Part shown: one piece after another, positions 15,722 to 23,772 of the stretch | How the letters are laid out: the number at the start of each line of letters is the position of its first letter | How positions within the stretch are numbered: position 1 is the stretch's first letter | Origin: Streptomyces sp. DH37 | GTDB taxonomy: Bacteria; Actinomycetota; Actinomycetes; Streptomycetales; Streptomycetaceae | Assembly (NCBI RefSeq): GCF_029813835.1 | Contig: NZ_JARVKV010000027.1 | Location: forward strand, 1-64,000 | Length of the DNA: 64,000 nucleotides | Direction: 5' to 3' | Notes under the pieces: generated by a model | Database searches by the model: none | Seen by the model: the letters and a program-made list of their open reading frames with translations, nothing else | Told to the model about the DNA's origin: nothing | Program-made: the position numbers and the translations under genes

Positions 15722-17023
15722 TCAGCCGCCGTCCTCGACGCACCGGTCCCGGCCCGCCACCAGGCCCACCGAGAGCTGGGCGACCATCAGGGCGGCCATC
15801 AGGGCCAGGGGCGCGTGCCAGCCTCCGCCGTGCTGGTGGAGGGCTCCGACCAGCAGCGGCCCGGGGGTGGCGATCAGATAGCCGGTGCCCTGCGCGAAGG
15901 CGGAGAGCTTGGCGACCCCGGCGCCGGTCCGCGCCCGCATGCCGATCATGGTGAGGACGAGCGGGAAGGCGCAGTTGGAGACGCCCAGCAGCAGCGCCCA
16001 GACCAGGGCGCCCTGCGCCGGGGCGAACCACAGCCCGGCGTACCCGCCGAGTCCGCAGCAGGCCAGGACGGCGACGAGGGGTCCCTGGTGACCGAGCCGG
16101 GCGGCGATCCGGGGCAGGACGAAGGACAGCGGTATGCCCAGCCCCATGGTGACCGCGAGCAGCAGCCCGGCGGTGGAGGCGGGGAGGCCTGCGTCGCGGA
16201 GGATCTGCGGCAGCCAGCCCATGATGACGTAGGCGGCGGTGGCCTGGAGGCCGAAGAAGACGCCGAGCGCCCAGGCGGTGGCGGAGCGGGTGATGCGGAT
16301 CACGGGCGCGGGGCCGTCCTCGGCGGAGCCGGCTCCGGCGGACGCGGCGGAGCCCGCGGGACGGTCCCGGCCGCCGCGTACGACCGGCACCCACACCAGC
16401 AGCGCGAGCGCGCCGAGCAGCGCCCACATCCCGAGCCCGAGGCGCCAGTCGCCGCCCAGCGCCTCGGTCGCCGGGACGGTGAGGGCGGCCGCCGCGGCGG
16501 TGCCCAGGGACAGCGCCATGGAGTACAGCCCGGTCATCGGGCCGATCCGGTCGGGGAACCAGCGCTTGACGACCACGGGCATCAGGACGTTGCAGGCCGC
16601 GATGCCCGCCAGCGCCAACACGCTGGCGGCCAGGAACAGGGCCGTGCCGCCCGCGAGGGGGCGCAGCGCCAGCCCGGCGGTGACGGCGGCCATCCCGGCG
16701 AGCACCACCGCGGCCGGGCCGTGGCGGCGGGCCAGCCTGGGCGCGGCGCCGCCGAAGACGGCGAAGCACAGGGCGGGCGCGGAGGTGAGCAGTCCGGCGA
16801 CGGTGCCGTTCATCGCCAGGGCGGCGCGGACCTCCTCCAGGAGGGGGCCGAGCCCGGCTATGGCGGGGCGCAGGTTGAGGGCGGCGAGGACGAGGCCGGC
16901 GGCCAGCAGCCGCCGCGCCCACGGGGAGTTCCCCGCGCCGGCTCCCGGGGTGGCGCGGGTGCCTACGCTGTTCGGGAGCCTCCCGTCCGCCCGGTGGTCG
17001 ATGGTCGCGGGATCGTTGGCCAT
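15722..17023 (-). CDS. CynX/NimT-family MFS transporter
   Basis: 433-residue major facilitator with about 12 transmembrane helices and a central charged loop (RGGRDRPAGSA). The first helices carry the CynX/NimT signature LAALNLRPAIAGLGPLLEEV; other members take up or extrude cyanate, nitroimidazoles or related small molecules. It is divergent from a GntR regulator and followed by the SGM_5486 micro-protein. The ATG at 17023 lies 7 nt after a good -10 (TATGAT, 17031-17036), so the mRNA is probably leaderless. The regulator-operator arrangement suggests a substrate-inducible transporter; the substrate is unknown. Confidence 0.92.
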   Translation of the reverse strand: MANDPATIDHRADGRLPNSVGTRATPGAGAGNSPWARRLLAAGLVLAALNLRPAIAGLGPLLEEVRAALAMNGTVAGLLTSAPALCFAVFGGAAPRLARRHGPAAVVLAGMAAVTAGLALRPLAGGTALFLAASVLALAGIAACNVLMPVVVKRWFPDRIGPMTGLYSMALSLGTAAAAALTVPATEALGGDWRLGLGMWALLGALALLVWVPVVRGGRDRPAGSAASAGAGSAEDGPAPVIRITRSATAWALGVFFGLQATAAYVIMGWLPQILRDAGLPASTAGLLLAVTMGLGIPLSFVLPRIAARLGHQGPLVAVLACCGLGGYAGLWFAPAQGALVWALLLGVSNCAFPLVLTMIGMRARTGAGVAKLSAFAQGTGYLIATPGPLLVGALHQHGGGWHAPLALMAALMVAQLSVGLVAGRDRCVEDGG

Positions 17024-17030
17024 GACAAGC

Positions 17031-17053
17031 ATCATAGAATCATCGGATGAATC
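17031..17053 (-). promoter_or_regulatory. MFS promoter with overlapping GntR-type operator
   Basis: 17037-17053 is a 17-bp inverted repeat, GAATCATCGGATGAATC, symmetric except at the centre and one pair of positions. It directly abuts the -10 TATGAT (17031-17036, minus strand) and fills what would be the -10/-35 spacer. It lies in the 79-bp gap between the MFS gene and the divergent GntR gene, so it is the likely operator of that regulator. Confidence 0.75.
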
Positions 17054-17102
17054 GAGGCCACCCAGTGCGCCCCTCCACCTACCCGCAGACCCGGGAAGTG
17101 CC

Positions 17103-17783
17103 ATGCCTCTGACCTCGCCCCGCCGCTCCGCCCTGGCCGACCAGGTCATCGACGCCCTGCGCGACCAGATCACCTCCGGCGAGTGGCCGGTGGGCTCCCG
17201 CATCCCGACCGAGCCCGAACTGGTCGAACAGCTCGGCGTGGCCCGCAACACCGTGCGCGAGGCCGTACGGGCCCTCGCCCACAACGGGCTGCTGGACATC
17301 CGGCAGGGCTCGGGCACCTACGTGGTGGCCACCAGCGAGCTGGCCGGGGTGATGCACCGCCGTTTCGCGGACGCCGATCCGCGCGACGTGGCCGAGCTGC
17401 GTTCGGTGCTGGAGGCCGAGGCCGCCCGGCTGGCCGCGCACCGCCGCACCGAGCAGGACCTGCGCCAACTGGGGACGCTGCTCCGGCGGCGCGAGGCGGC
17501 CTGGGAGACGGGCGAGGTGGAGCGCTTCGTGGAGGCGGACGTCACGCTGCACCTGGCGATCGTCAAGTCGTCCCACAACGAGGTGCTCACCGCGCTCTAC
17601 GCGGACCTCGGCACCGTCCTGCGCACCTTCCTCCGCCACGACGTGGGCGAGGAGCTGCGCTCGGAGGAGTACCTGGACCACGGTCGGCTGGTGGCCGCCA
17701 TCCAGGACCGCGACGCGGAGACCGCGGCACGGGAGGCGGGCTCGTACGCGCAGACCTGCCGCGGCTCCGGGCCCGGCGACTGA
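17103..17783 (+). CDS. FadR-subfamily GntR transcriptional regulator
   Basis: 226-residue regulator. The N-terminal winged helix is typical of GntR (LADQVIDALRDQITSGEWPV, IPTEPELVEQLGVARNTVRE, DIRQGSGTYV). The C-terminal helical FCD domain contains metal/ligand-type residues (FVEADVTLHLAIVKSSHNE, and a later YLDHGRLVAAIQD), which marks the FadR/VanR branch that binds carboxylate effectors. It is divergent from the MFS transporter and probably represses it through the 17-bp palindrome between them. ATG at 17103. Confidence 0.93.
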   Translation: MPLTSPRRSALADQVIDALRDQITSGEWPVGSRIPTEPELVEQLGVARNTVREAVRALAHNGLLDIRQGSGTYVVATSELAGVMHRRFADADPRDVAELRSVLEAEAARLAAHRRTEQDLRQLGTLLRRREAAWETGEVERFVEADVTLHLAIVKSSHNEVLTALYADLGTVLRTFLRHDVGEELRSEEYLDHGRLVAAIQDRDAETAAREAGSYAQTCRGSGPGD

Positions 17784-17822
17784 CCGGCTCCCCCTCCCCC
17801 GCGAGGGCGCCGTGCGACGCGC

Positions 17823-17861
17823 GCGAGCCGCCCCCGGTCCCGCGACGGGACCGGGGGCGGC
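17823..17861. terminator. Bidirectional terminator between gntR and fabI
   Basis: Perfect 17-bp stem GAGCCGCCCCCGGTCCC / GGGACCGGGGGCGGCTC with a 5-nt loop, located between convergent stops at 17783 (+) and 17887 (-). Confidence 0.92.
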
Positions 17862-17886
17862 TCGTGCGTTCGGGCGGCGGTGCGCG

Positions 17887-18666
17887 CTACGCGCCCATCA
17901 TGTGGACGCCGCCGTCCACGTGCACGATCTCGCCCGTGGTCTTCGGGAACCAGTCCGAGAGCAGGGCGACCACGCCGCGCGCGGCGGGCTCGGGGTCGCT
18001 GAGGTCCCAGCCGATCGGGGCGCGGGTGTTCCACACGTCCGCCAGCTCCTCGAAGCCCGGGATGGACTTGGCGGCCATGGACTTGATGGGCCCGGCCGAC
18101 ACCAGGTTGCAGCGGATGTTCTTGTGGCCCAGGTCGCGGGCGAGGTAGCGGGAGGTGGACTCCAGGGCGGCCTTGGCCACGCCCATCCAGTCGTACTTGG
18201 GCCAGGCCACCTGCGCGTCGAAGTCCATGCCGACGACCGAGCCGCCGCGCTGCTCCAGCAGCGGCATCAGGGCCATGGTCAGGGACTTCAGGGAGTACGC
18301 CGAGACCTCGACCGCCGTGGCGACCGACTCCCAGCCGGTGTTGAGGAAGTTGCCGCCGAGCGCGTCCTGCGGCGCAAAGCCGATGGAGTGCACGACGCCG
18401 TCCAGCCCGATGCCGTCGCCGAGGTGCTCGGAGACCTTGCCGGCCAGGGTGTCCAGGTGCTCCTTGTTCTGCACGTCCAGCTCGATCACCGGGGCCTCCT
18501 TGGGAAGCCGCCTGGCGATGCGCTGCACCAGCGTCAGCCGCCCGAAACCGGTGAGGACGACCTCGGCGCCCTCCTCCTGGGCCAGCCTGGCGACGTGGAA
18601 GGCGATCGAGGAGTCGGTGAGCACCCCGGTGACGAGGATGCGCTTTCCGGCGAGAAGTCCGCTCAT
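17887..18666 (-). CDS. fabI: Enoyl-[acyl-carrier-protein] reductase FabI (InhA-like)
   Basis: 259-residue NADH-dependent reductase of the last step in each fatty-acid elongation cycle. The split Rossmann motif (GVLTDSSIAFHVARLAQEEG), VVHSIGF, and the Tyr-x6-Lys catalytic pair in YDWMGVAKAAL are present, along with the InhA-type ending APIGWDLSD ... TTGEIVHVDGG. It is closer to mycobacterial InhA than to E. coli FabI but lacks InhA's extended substrate-binding loop, fitting ordinary-length substrates. It follows fabG by 5 bp in one operon. Members of this family are targets of triclosan and, for InhA, of activated isoniazid. Confidence 0.96.
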   Translation of the reverse strand: MSGLLAGKRILVTGVLTDSSIAFHVARLAQEEGAEVVLTGFGRLTLVQRIARRLPKEAPVIELDVQNKEHLDTLAGKVSEHLGDGIGLDGVVHSIGFAPQDALGGNFLNTGWESVATAVEVSAYSLKSLTMALMPLLEQRGGSVVGMDFDAQVAWPKYDWMGVAKAALESTSRYLARDLGHKNIRCNLVSAGPIKSMAAKSIPGFEELADVWNTRAPIGWDLSDPEPAARGVVALLSDWFPKTTGEIVHVDGGVHMMGA

Positions 18667-18671
18667 GACGT

Positions 18672-19376
18672 TCAGTGACCCATGCCCAATCCGCCGTCCA
18701 CGGGAATGACGGCTCCGGTGATGTACGCGGCCTCCTCCGAGGCCAGGAAGCGCACCGAGGAGGCGATCTCCTCGGGCCGGGCGTAGCGGCCCAGCGGGAC
18801 CTGGCCGACGATGTTCGCACGCTGCTCGTCGGTGAGCGCGCGCGTCATGTCGGTGTCCACGAAGCCCGGCGCGACCACGTTGCAGGTGATGTTGCGGGAG
18901 CCCAGCTCCCGGGCGATCGAGCGGGCGAAGCCGACCAGGCCGGCCTTGGACGCGGCGTAGTTGGCCTGCCCCGCCGAGCCCAGCAGGCCGACGACGGAGG
19001 AGATCAGCACGATGCGGCCCCTGCGGGCGCGGAGCATGCCCCTGGTGGCGCGCTTGACGACCCGGAAGGTGCCGGTGAGGTTGGTCTCCAGGACGGAGGT
19101 GAAGTCCTCCTCGGACATCCGCAGGAGCAACTGGTCCCGGGTGACACCGGCGTTGGCGACCAGGACCTCGACCGGGCCCTGCCTCTCCTCGATCTCCTTG
19201 TAGGCCTGCTCCACCTGCTCGGGGACGGTGATGTCGCACCTGACGGCGCAGAAGCCCTCCGGCGGCTCACCCGACCGGTAGGTGACGGCGACCTTGTCGC
19301 CCGCGTCGGCGAACGCCCGGGCGATGGCCAGGCCGATGCCGCGGTTGCCTCCGGTGACGAGAACCGAGCGGCTCAA
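18672..19376 (-). CDS. fabG: 3-oxoacyl-[acyl-carrier-protein] reductase FabG
   Basis: 234-residue SDR that reduces beta-ketoacyl-ACP with NADPH in fatty-acid elongation. Cofactor motif TGGNRGIG at residues 8-15, NAG in VANAGVTRDQ, catalytic Ser in ISSVVGLLGSAG, and YAASKAG (Tyr/Lys) are intact; the C terminus ITGAVIPVDGGLGMG is characteristic. The TTG start at 19376 has GAGGG 7 nt upstream. It is the first gene of a fabG-fabI operon, the same order as mabA-inhA in mycobacteria. Confidence 0.95.
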   Translation of the reverse strand: MSRSVLVTGGNRGIGLAIARAFADAGDKVAVTYRSGEPPEGFCAVRCDITVPEQVEQAYKEIEERQGPVEVLVANAGVTRDQLLLRMSEEDFTSVLETNLTGTFRVVKRATRGMLRARRGRIVLISSVVGLLGSAGQANYAASKAGLVGFARSIARELGSRNITCNVVAPGFVDTDMTRALTDEQRANIVGQVPLGRYARPEEIASSVRFLASEEAAYITGAVIPVDGGLGMGH

Positions 19377-19682
19377 GGGAACACCCTCTTCCGTAGGGAG
19401 CAGGTACTCCTCAAGAAACTATCGTCCGGCTCTCCGCGCCGGGGAACGGGTCCCCGACAGGGGCTCTGCCGGGGTCCTGTGGGATCCCTACAGAAAGCCG
19501 CCCGGGCACGCCGGCGCCGCCCCCGTGCGCCGGAGATCGTACGAGAATCCGAAGGTCACACGGCGTTCCGGGGCGCCGTGCCGGGGCGCGCACGGGCGAG
19601 GCGGGGCGGGGCGGGGCGGGGGCACGAGGGGCACGAGGGGCACGAGGGTGCGGACCGCCGGCGGGCGGGGCGCCGTCCCCGG
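19377..19682. other. Intergenic, low-complexity
   Basis: Contains the upstream region of fabG (right part on the minus strand) and simple-sequence DNA at about 19600-19650: runs of GGGGC followed by three near-identical GCACGAGGG units. No gene or conserved RNA recognised. Confidence 0.5.
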
Positions 19683-19934
19683 TCAGCTCTCCGGGGACGG
19701 CGGCGGTCCGGTGACGGCGGGGCCGGTGCCCCGGCCGCGGTCCTGCTCCCCGCCCTCGTCCCCCTCGCCCTCGTCGCCGGGGCGCTCGTCGCCGGGGCGC
19801 TCGTCGCCGGGGCGCTCGCCCTCGGCCCGGTCCTCCCCCTCGGGGCGCCGCGTCTCCTTCGCCCTCTCCCCGCCGCTCCTCATCTCGGACGGATCGTGTT
19901 CCCTGCCGTCGTAGGGGCCGGAGTAGTCGCTCAT
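19683..19934 (-). CDS. Small acidic, disordered protein of unknown function
   Basis: 83-residue very hydrophilic protein starting MSDYSGPYDGREHDPSEM. It is dominated by Glu, Gly, Asp, Arg and Pro, with the repeat GERPGDERPGDERPGDE encoded by three perfect 15-bp units (19770-19814). AAGGAG 8 nt before the ATG at 19934 makes it likely to be translated. No domain is recognised; it may be intrinsically disordered. The repeat is prone to length variation by slippage. Confidence 0.6.
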   Translation of the reverse strand: MSDYSGPYDGREHDPSEMRSGGERAKETRRPEGEDRAEGERPGDERPGDERPGDEGEGDEGGEQDRGRGTGPAVTGPPPSPES

Positions 19935-20031
19935 GTCCGCATCTCCTTGATCTCCTCCGCGCTGGTCCCGGTGCGGGAGCCCGGGGCGCCGCGAGTACCC
20001 GGCGCCGCGCGGGAACACACCGGCGGCCGGG

Positions 20032-20562
20032 TCACTTCCGCCGCTCGCGGCGGTCCCGGACGGCCGCGGCGAGGACGGGCACCAGTCCGAGGACGACCGG
20101 GGCGAGCACCGCGGCGAGCAGCCATGAGGGCACGTGCGGGTCCGGCTCGGTGCGCCACATCACCGCGCAGGTCACGGCGATCGACAGGCCGACGCAGAAG
20201 CCGAGCTGGAGCGTGGCCCTGGCCGTCCGCAGCGCCGAGGCACGGGTGGAGGGGCGGTTGACCAGGGAGGAGGCCCGCTCCCCGGGGGCGAGCTCGTCCG
20301 CGGGGCGCACGCGCAGCGCCGCCACCGCGGCGGCGGCCGTCATCACGACGGTCCCGGCGTGGACGAAGACGGGGACGAAGACCGCGCCGACGGACCTGTC
20401 CGCCCAGGCGTCGACCCCGCCGGGGCCGATGTGCCGCGGCACCCTCTCCGGCAGGTGCGGGTACACCGCGGCGCCCCAGACCGCCAGCCCCACCAGGACG
20501 GCGAGCTGCGGCAGCAGCCACACCCACGGGAAGCCCGGCCGGCCCCCGTCGTCGTTCCCCAT
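20032..20562 (-). CDS. DUF1648-type membrane protein
   Basis: 176-residue membrane protein with about four helices. The N-terminal helix and following segment (PHLPERVPRHIGPGGVDAWA) are the DUF1648 signature, seen in SdpI-like proteins. Helices recur near 60-80, 115-135 and 140-165, and the tail is basic (RDRRERRK). ATG at 20562 follows GGGAGGGA. Divergent from tldD. Function unknown. Confidence 0.85.
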   Translation of the reverse strand: MGNDDGGRPGFPWVWLLPQLAVLVGLAVWGAAVYPHLPERVPRHIGPGGVDAWADRSVGAVFVPVFVHAGTVVMTAAAAVAALRVRPADELAPGERASSLVNRPSTRASALRTARATLQLGFCVGLSIAVTCAVMWRTEPDPHVPSWLLAAVLAPVVLGLVPVLAAAVRDRRERRK

Positions 20563-20712
20563 GCGTCCCTCCCCGGTGGTTCCCTCTCCGCTTCCCCTGC
20601 CCCCGCGCCGGGCAGGGTAGACCGGGCCCCGGCCGGGGCCCTCGTTTATCGGCCGCGTCCGGCGGGCGGGTCGTGGTTCACTGCGGTCATGCATCGACAA
20701 GGAGGAGCGCCC

Positions 20713-22233
20713 GTGGTGCACGAGATCGATGAGTCCTTCCTCGCGCTGCCGCTGCGCGCGCTCGCCGACGCGGCGCTCGCGCGGGCCCGGGCCCTGGGGG
20801 CCGAGCACGCCGACTTCCGTTTCGAGCGGATCCGCAGCGCCTCCTGGCGGCTGCGCGACGCGAAGCCGGCCGGGTCCTCGGACGTCACCGACGCCGGGTA
20901 CGCGGTGCGGGTGGTGCACGGCGGGGCGTGGGGCTTCGCCTCGGGAGTGGACCTGACGATGGACGCCGCCGCGAAGGTGGCGGGCCGGGCCGTGGAGATG
21001 GCGAAGCTGTCGGCGAAGGTCATCGAGGCGGCCGGTTCCGACGAGCGGGTGGAGCTGGCGGACGAGCCGGTGCACGGCGAGCGGACGTGGGTCTCGTCGT
21101 ACGAGGTCGACCCGTTCGACGTGCCGGACGCCGAGAAGACGGCGCTGCTGGCGGACTGGAGCAGGCGGCTGCTGGCCGCCGAGGGAGTCTCGCACGCGGA
21201 CGCCTCGCTGCTGACCGTCCGGGAGAACAAGTTCTACGCGGACACCGCCGGCACGGTCACCACCCAGCAGCGCGTCCGCCTGCACCCGGAGCTGACGGCC
21301 GTGTCCGTCGCCGACTCCGGCGACTTCGACTCGATGCGGACCCTGGCGCCCCCGGCCGGACGCGGCTGGGAGTACACGACCGGCACCGGCTGGGACTGGG
21401 ACGCGGAGCTGGCGCGCATCCCGGAGCTGCTGGCCGAGAAGATGCGCGCCCCCGGCGTCGAGGCGGGCACGTACGACCTGGTGGTCGACCCCTCCAACCT
21501 GTGGCTGACGATCCACGAGTCGATCGGCCACGCCACCGAGCTGGACCGGGCGCTGGGCTACGAGGCGGCGTACGCGGGCACCTCCTTCGCCACCCTCGAC
21601 AAGCTCGGCACGCTGCGGTACGGCTCGCCGGTCATGAACGTCACCGGCGACCGCACCGCCGAGCACGGGCTGGCCACGATCGGCTACGACGACGAGGGCG
21701 TCGAGGCGCAGTCCTGGGACCTGGTGAAGGACGGGATCCTGGTCGGCTACCAGCTCGACCGGCGGATCGCGAAGCTGACCGGCCTCGGCCGCTCCAACGG
21801 CTGCGCCTACGCCGACTCCCCCTCCCACGTCCCCGTGCAGCGCATGGCGAACGTCTCGCTGCGGCCGGACCCGGACGGGCCGGACACCGAGGAGCTGATC
21901 TCCCGCGTGGAGCGGGGGATCTACGTGGTCGGCGACCGCTCGTGGTCGATCGACATGCAGCGCCACAACTTCCAGTTCACCGGGCAGCGCTTCTTCCGGA
22001 TCGAGAACGGACGGCTCGCCGGGCAGTTGCGCGACGTGGCCTACCAGGCGACCACCACCGACTTCTGGGGGTCGATGGAGGCCGTCGGCGGGCCGCGGAC
22101 GTACGTGCTCGGCGGCGCGTTCAACTGCGGCAAGGCCCAGCCGGGCCAGGTCGCCTCCGTCTCGCACGGCTGCCCCTCCGCGCTCTTCCGCGGCGTCAAC
22201 ATCCTCAACACCGCCCAGGAGGCCGGCCGATGA
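20713..22233 (+). CDS. tldD: TldD metalloprotease subunit
   Basis: 506-residue catalytic subunit of the TldD/TldE (PmbA) zinc protease, which degrades unfolded peptides and, in other bacteria, matures microcins and RiPPs. The HExxxH zinc motif is in LTIHESIGHATELDRALG; the C-terminal Cys-containing strand FNCGKAQPGQVASVSHGCPS is conserved in TldD. AAGGAGG (20699-20705) sets the start at GTG 20713; the ATG at 20689 precedes that site and is not credible. It overlaps tldE by 4 nt. No RiPP precursor is visible nearby, so a housekeeping role is more likely. Confidence 0.94.
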   Translation: MVHEIDESFLALPLRALADAALARARALGAEHADFRFERIRSASWRLRDAKPAGSSDVTDAGYAVRVVHGGAWGFASGVDLTMDAAAKVAGRAVEMAKLSAKVIEAAGSDERVELADEPVHGERTWVSSYEVDPFDVPDAEKTALLADWSRRLLAAEGVSHADASLLTVRENKFYADTAGTVTTQQRVRLHPELTAVSVADSGDFDSMRTLAPPAGRGWEYTTGTGWDWDAELARIPELLAEKMRAPGVEAGTYDLVVDPSNLWLTIHESIGHATELDRALGYEAAYAGTSFATLDKLGTLRYGSPVMNVTGDRTAEHGLATIGYDDEGVEAQSWDLVKDGILVGYQLDRRIAKLTGLGRSNGCAYADSPSHVPVQRMANVSLRPDPDGPDTEELISRVERGIYVVGDRSWSIDMQRHNFQFTGQRFFRIENGRLAGQLRDVAYQATTTDFWGSMEAVGGPRTYVLGGAFNCGKAQPGQVASVSHGCPSALFRGVNILNTAQEAGR

Positions 22234-23666
22234 CCATGTTCTCCGCGTTCTCCGCGTCCCCCGCGTCCTCCGCGTCCCCCGCTCCCCACGAGGTCGTCGA
22301 GCGCGCCCTGGCGCTGTCGCGGGCCGACGGCTGCGTGGTCATCGCCGACGAGGAGTCCACCGCCAACCTGCGGTGGGCGGGCAACGCGCTGACCACCAAC
22401 GGCGTCACCCGCGGCCGCACCCTCACCGTCGTCGCGACCGTCGACGGCGCCGAGGGGACGGCGTCGGGGGTGGTCTCCCGCTCGGCCGTCACCGACGACG
22501 ACATCGAGCCGCTGGTGCGGGCCGCGGAGGAGGCGGCGCGGGCCGCCGGTCCGGCCGAGGACGCGCGGCCGCTGGTGGAGGGCGTGCCCGCCTCCCCCGA
22601 CTTCGCCGAGGCGCCGGCCGAGACCTCCTCGTCGGTGTTCGCCGCCTTCGCCCCGGCGCTGGGCGAGTCCTTCGCGCGGGCCCGTTCCGAGGGCCGCGAG
22701 CTGTACGGCTTCGCCCACCACCAGGTGGTCTCCACCTATCTGGGCACCTCCACCGGGCTGCGGCTCCGCCACGACCAGCCCACCGGCACCCTCGAGGTCA
22801 ACGCCAAGTCCCACGACCGCACCCGGTCGGCGTGGGCCGGGCGGGCGACCCGCGACTTCGCCGACGTCGACCCGCAGGCGCTGGACGCCGAGCTGGCGCG
22901 GCGGCTGGAGTGGGCCGAGCGGCAGGTGGAGCTGGAGGCCGGGCGGTACGAGACGCTGCTGCCGCCCAGCGCCGTGGCCGACCTGCTGATCTACCAGATG
23001 TGGTCGTCGGCGGGGCGCGACGCCGCCGAGGGGCGCACGGTGTTCAGCAGGCCCGGCGGCGGCACCCGGATCGGCGAGCGGCTGTCGCGGCTGCCGCTGA
23101 GGCTCTACAGCGATCCGGCCGCCCCCGGCCTGGAGTCGGCGCCGTTCGTGATCGCCCACTCCTCCGGCGACGACGCCTCGGTCTTCGACAACGGGCTGCC
23201 GCTGCCCGCCACCGACTGGGTGCGCGACGGCGAGCTGCGCCGTCTGCTGACCACCCGGCACTCCGCGGAGCTGACGGGCCTGCCGGTGGCGCCCGGGATC
23301 GACAACCTGATCCTGGAGGGGGGCGGCACCGCCACGCTGGAGGAGATGGTCGCCGGCGCCGGGCACGACGGCCCGGCCCTGCTGCTGACCTGCCTGTGGT
23401 ACATCCGCGAGGTCGATCCCGCGACGCTGCTGCTGACCGGGCTGACCCGCGACGGCGTCTACCTGGTGGAGAACGGCGAGGTCACGGGCGCGGTGAACAA
23501 CTTCCGCTTCAACGAGTCGCCGGTCGACCTGCTGTCGAGGGCCACCGAGGCGGGGCGGACCGAGCGCACGCTGCCGCGCGAGTGGTCGGACTGGTTCACG
23601 CGGGCGGCGATGCCTCCCCTGCGCGTGCCGGACTTCAACATGAGCTCCGTCAGCCGGGGGGTGTGA
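22230..23666 (+). CDS. TldE/PmbA protease subunit
   Basis: 478-residue partner of TldD, lacking the HExxxH motif as expected for the TldE subunit. The C-terminal half keeps family features (VIAHSSGDDASVFDNGLPLP, LILEGGGTATLEEMV, LLLTCLWYIREVDPAT and FRFNESPVDLL). The start ATG at 22230 overlaps the tldD stop (ATGA); a second in-frame ATG is at 22236. The first 20 residues are a Ser/Ala/Pro low-complexity stretch encoded by near-repeats of TCCGCGTCC, so the true domain begins near APHEVVERAL. Confidence 0.93.
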   Translation: MTMFSAFSASPASSASPAPHEVVERALALSRADGCVVIADEESTANLRWAGNALTTNGVTRGRTLTVVATVDGAEGTASGVVSRSAVTDDDIEPLVRAAEEAARAAGPAEDARPLVEGVPASPDFAEAPAETSSSVFAAFAPALGESFARARSEGRELYGFAHHQVVSTYLGTSTGLRLRHDQPTGTLEVNAKSHDRTRSAWAGRATRDFADVDPQALDAELARRLEWAERQVELEAGRYETLLPPSAVADLLIYQMWSSAGRDAAEGRTVFSRPGGGTRIGERLSRLPLRLYSDPAAPGLESAPFVIAHSSGDDASVFDNGLPLPATDWVRDGELRRLLTTRHSAELTGLPVAPGIDNLILEGGGTATLEEMVAGAGHDGPALLLTCLWYIREVDPATLLLTGLTRDGVYLVENGEVTGAVNNFRFNESPVDLLSRATEAGRTERTLPREWSDWFTRAAMPPLRVPDFNMSSVSRGV

Positions 23667-23672
23667 GCGCAA

Positions 23673-23678
23673 TAGACT
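23673..23678 (+). promoter_or_regulatory. Predicted -10 of tyrS
   Basis: TAGACT just after the tldE stop gives a start near 23685 and a leader of about 88 nt. The -35 is poor, and I see no T-box specifier or antiterminator in the leader. Confidence 0.45.
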
Positions 23679-23772
23679 CTCACCGGGACCGGCACCGGCC
23701 GCGCACCCGCGCGGCCGCCCGTACCGGCGTCCGCACCCGTCCATCCATCCGACTCGATCACCGGGAACGAAC

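Noticed and set aside
20624..20641. 18-bp palindrome GGGCCCCGGCCGGGGCCC as an operator
   Set aside because: Pure GC palindromes arise readily at this composition; it lies between divergent genes without any associated promoter element or regulator gene.
20713..23666. TldD/TldE pair as a sign of a RiPP cluster
   Set aside because: No precursor peptide, modifying enzyme or transporter is adjacent; genes on either side are housekeeping.
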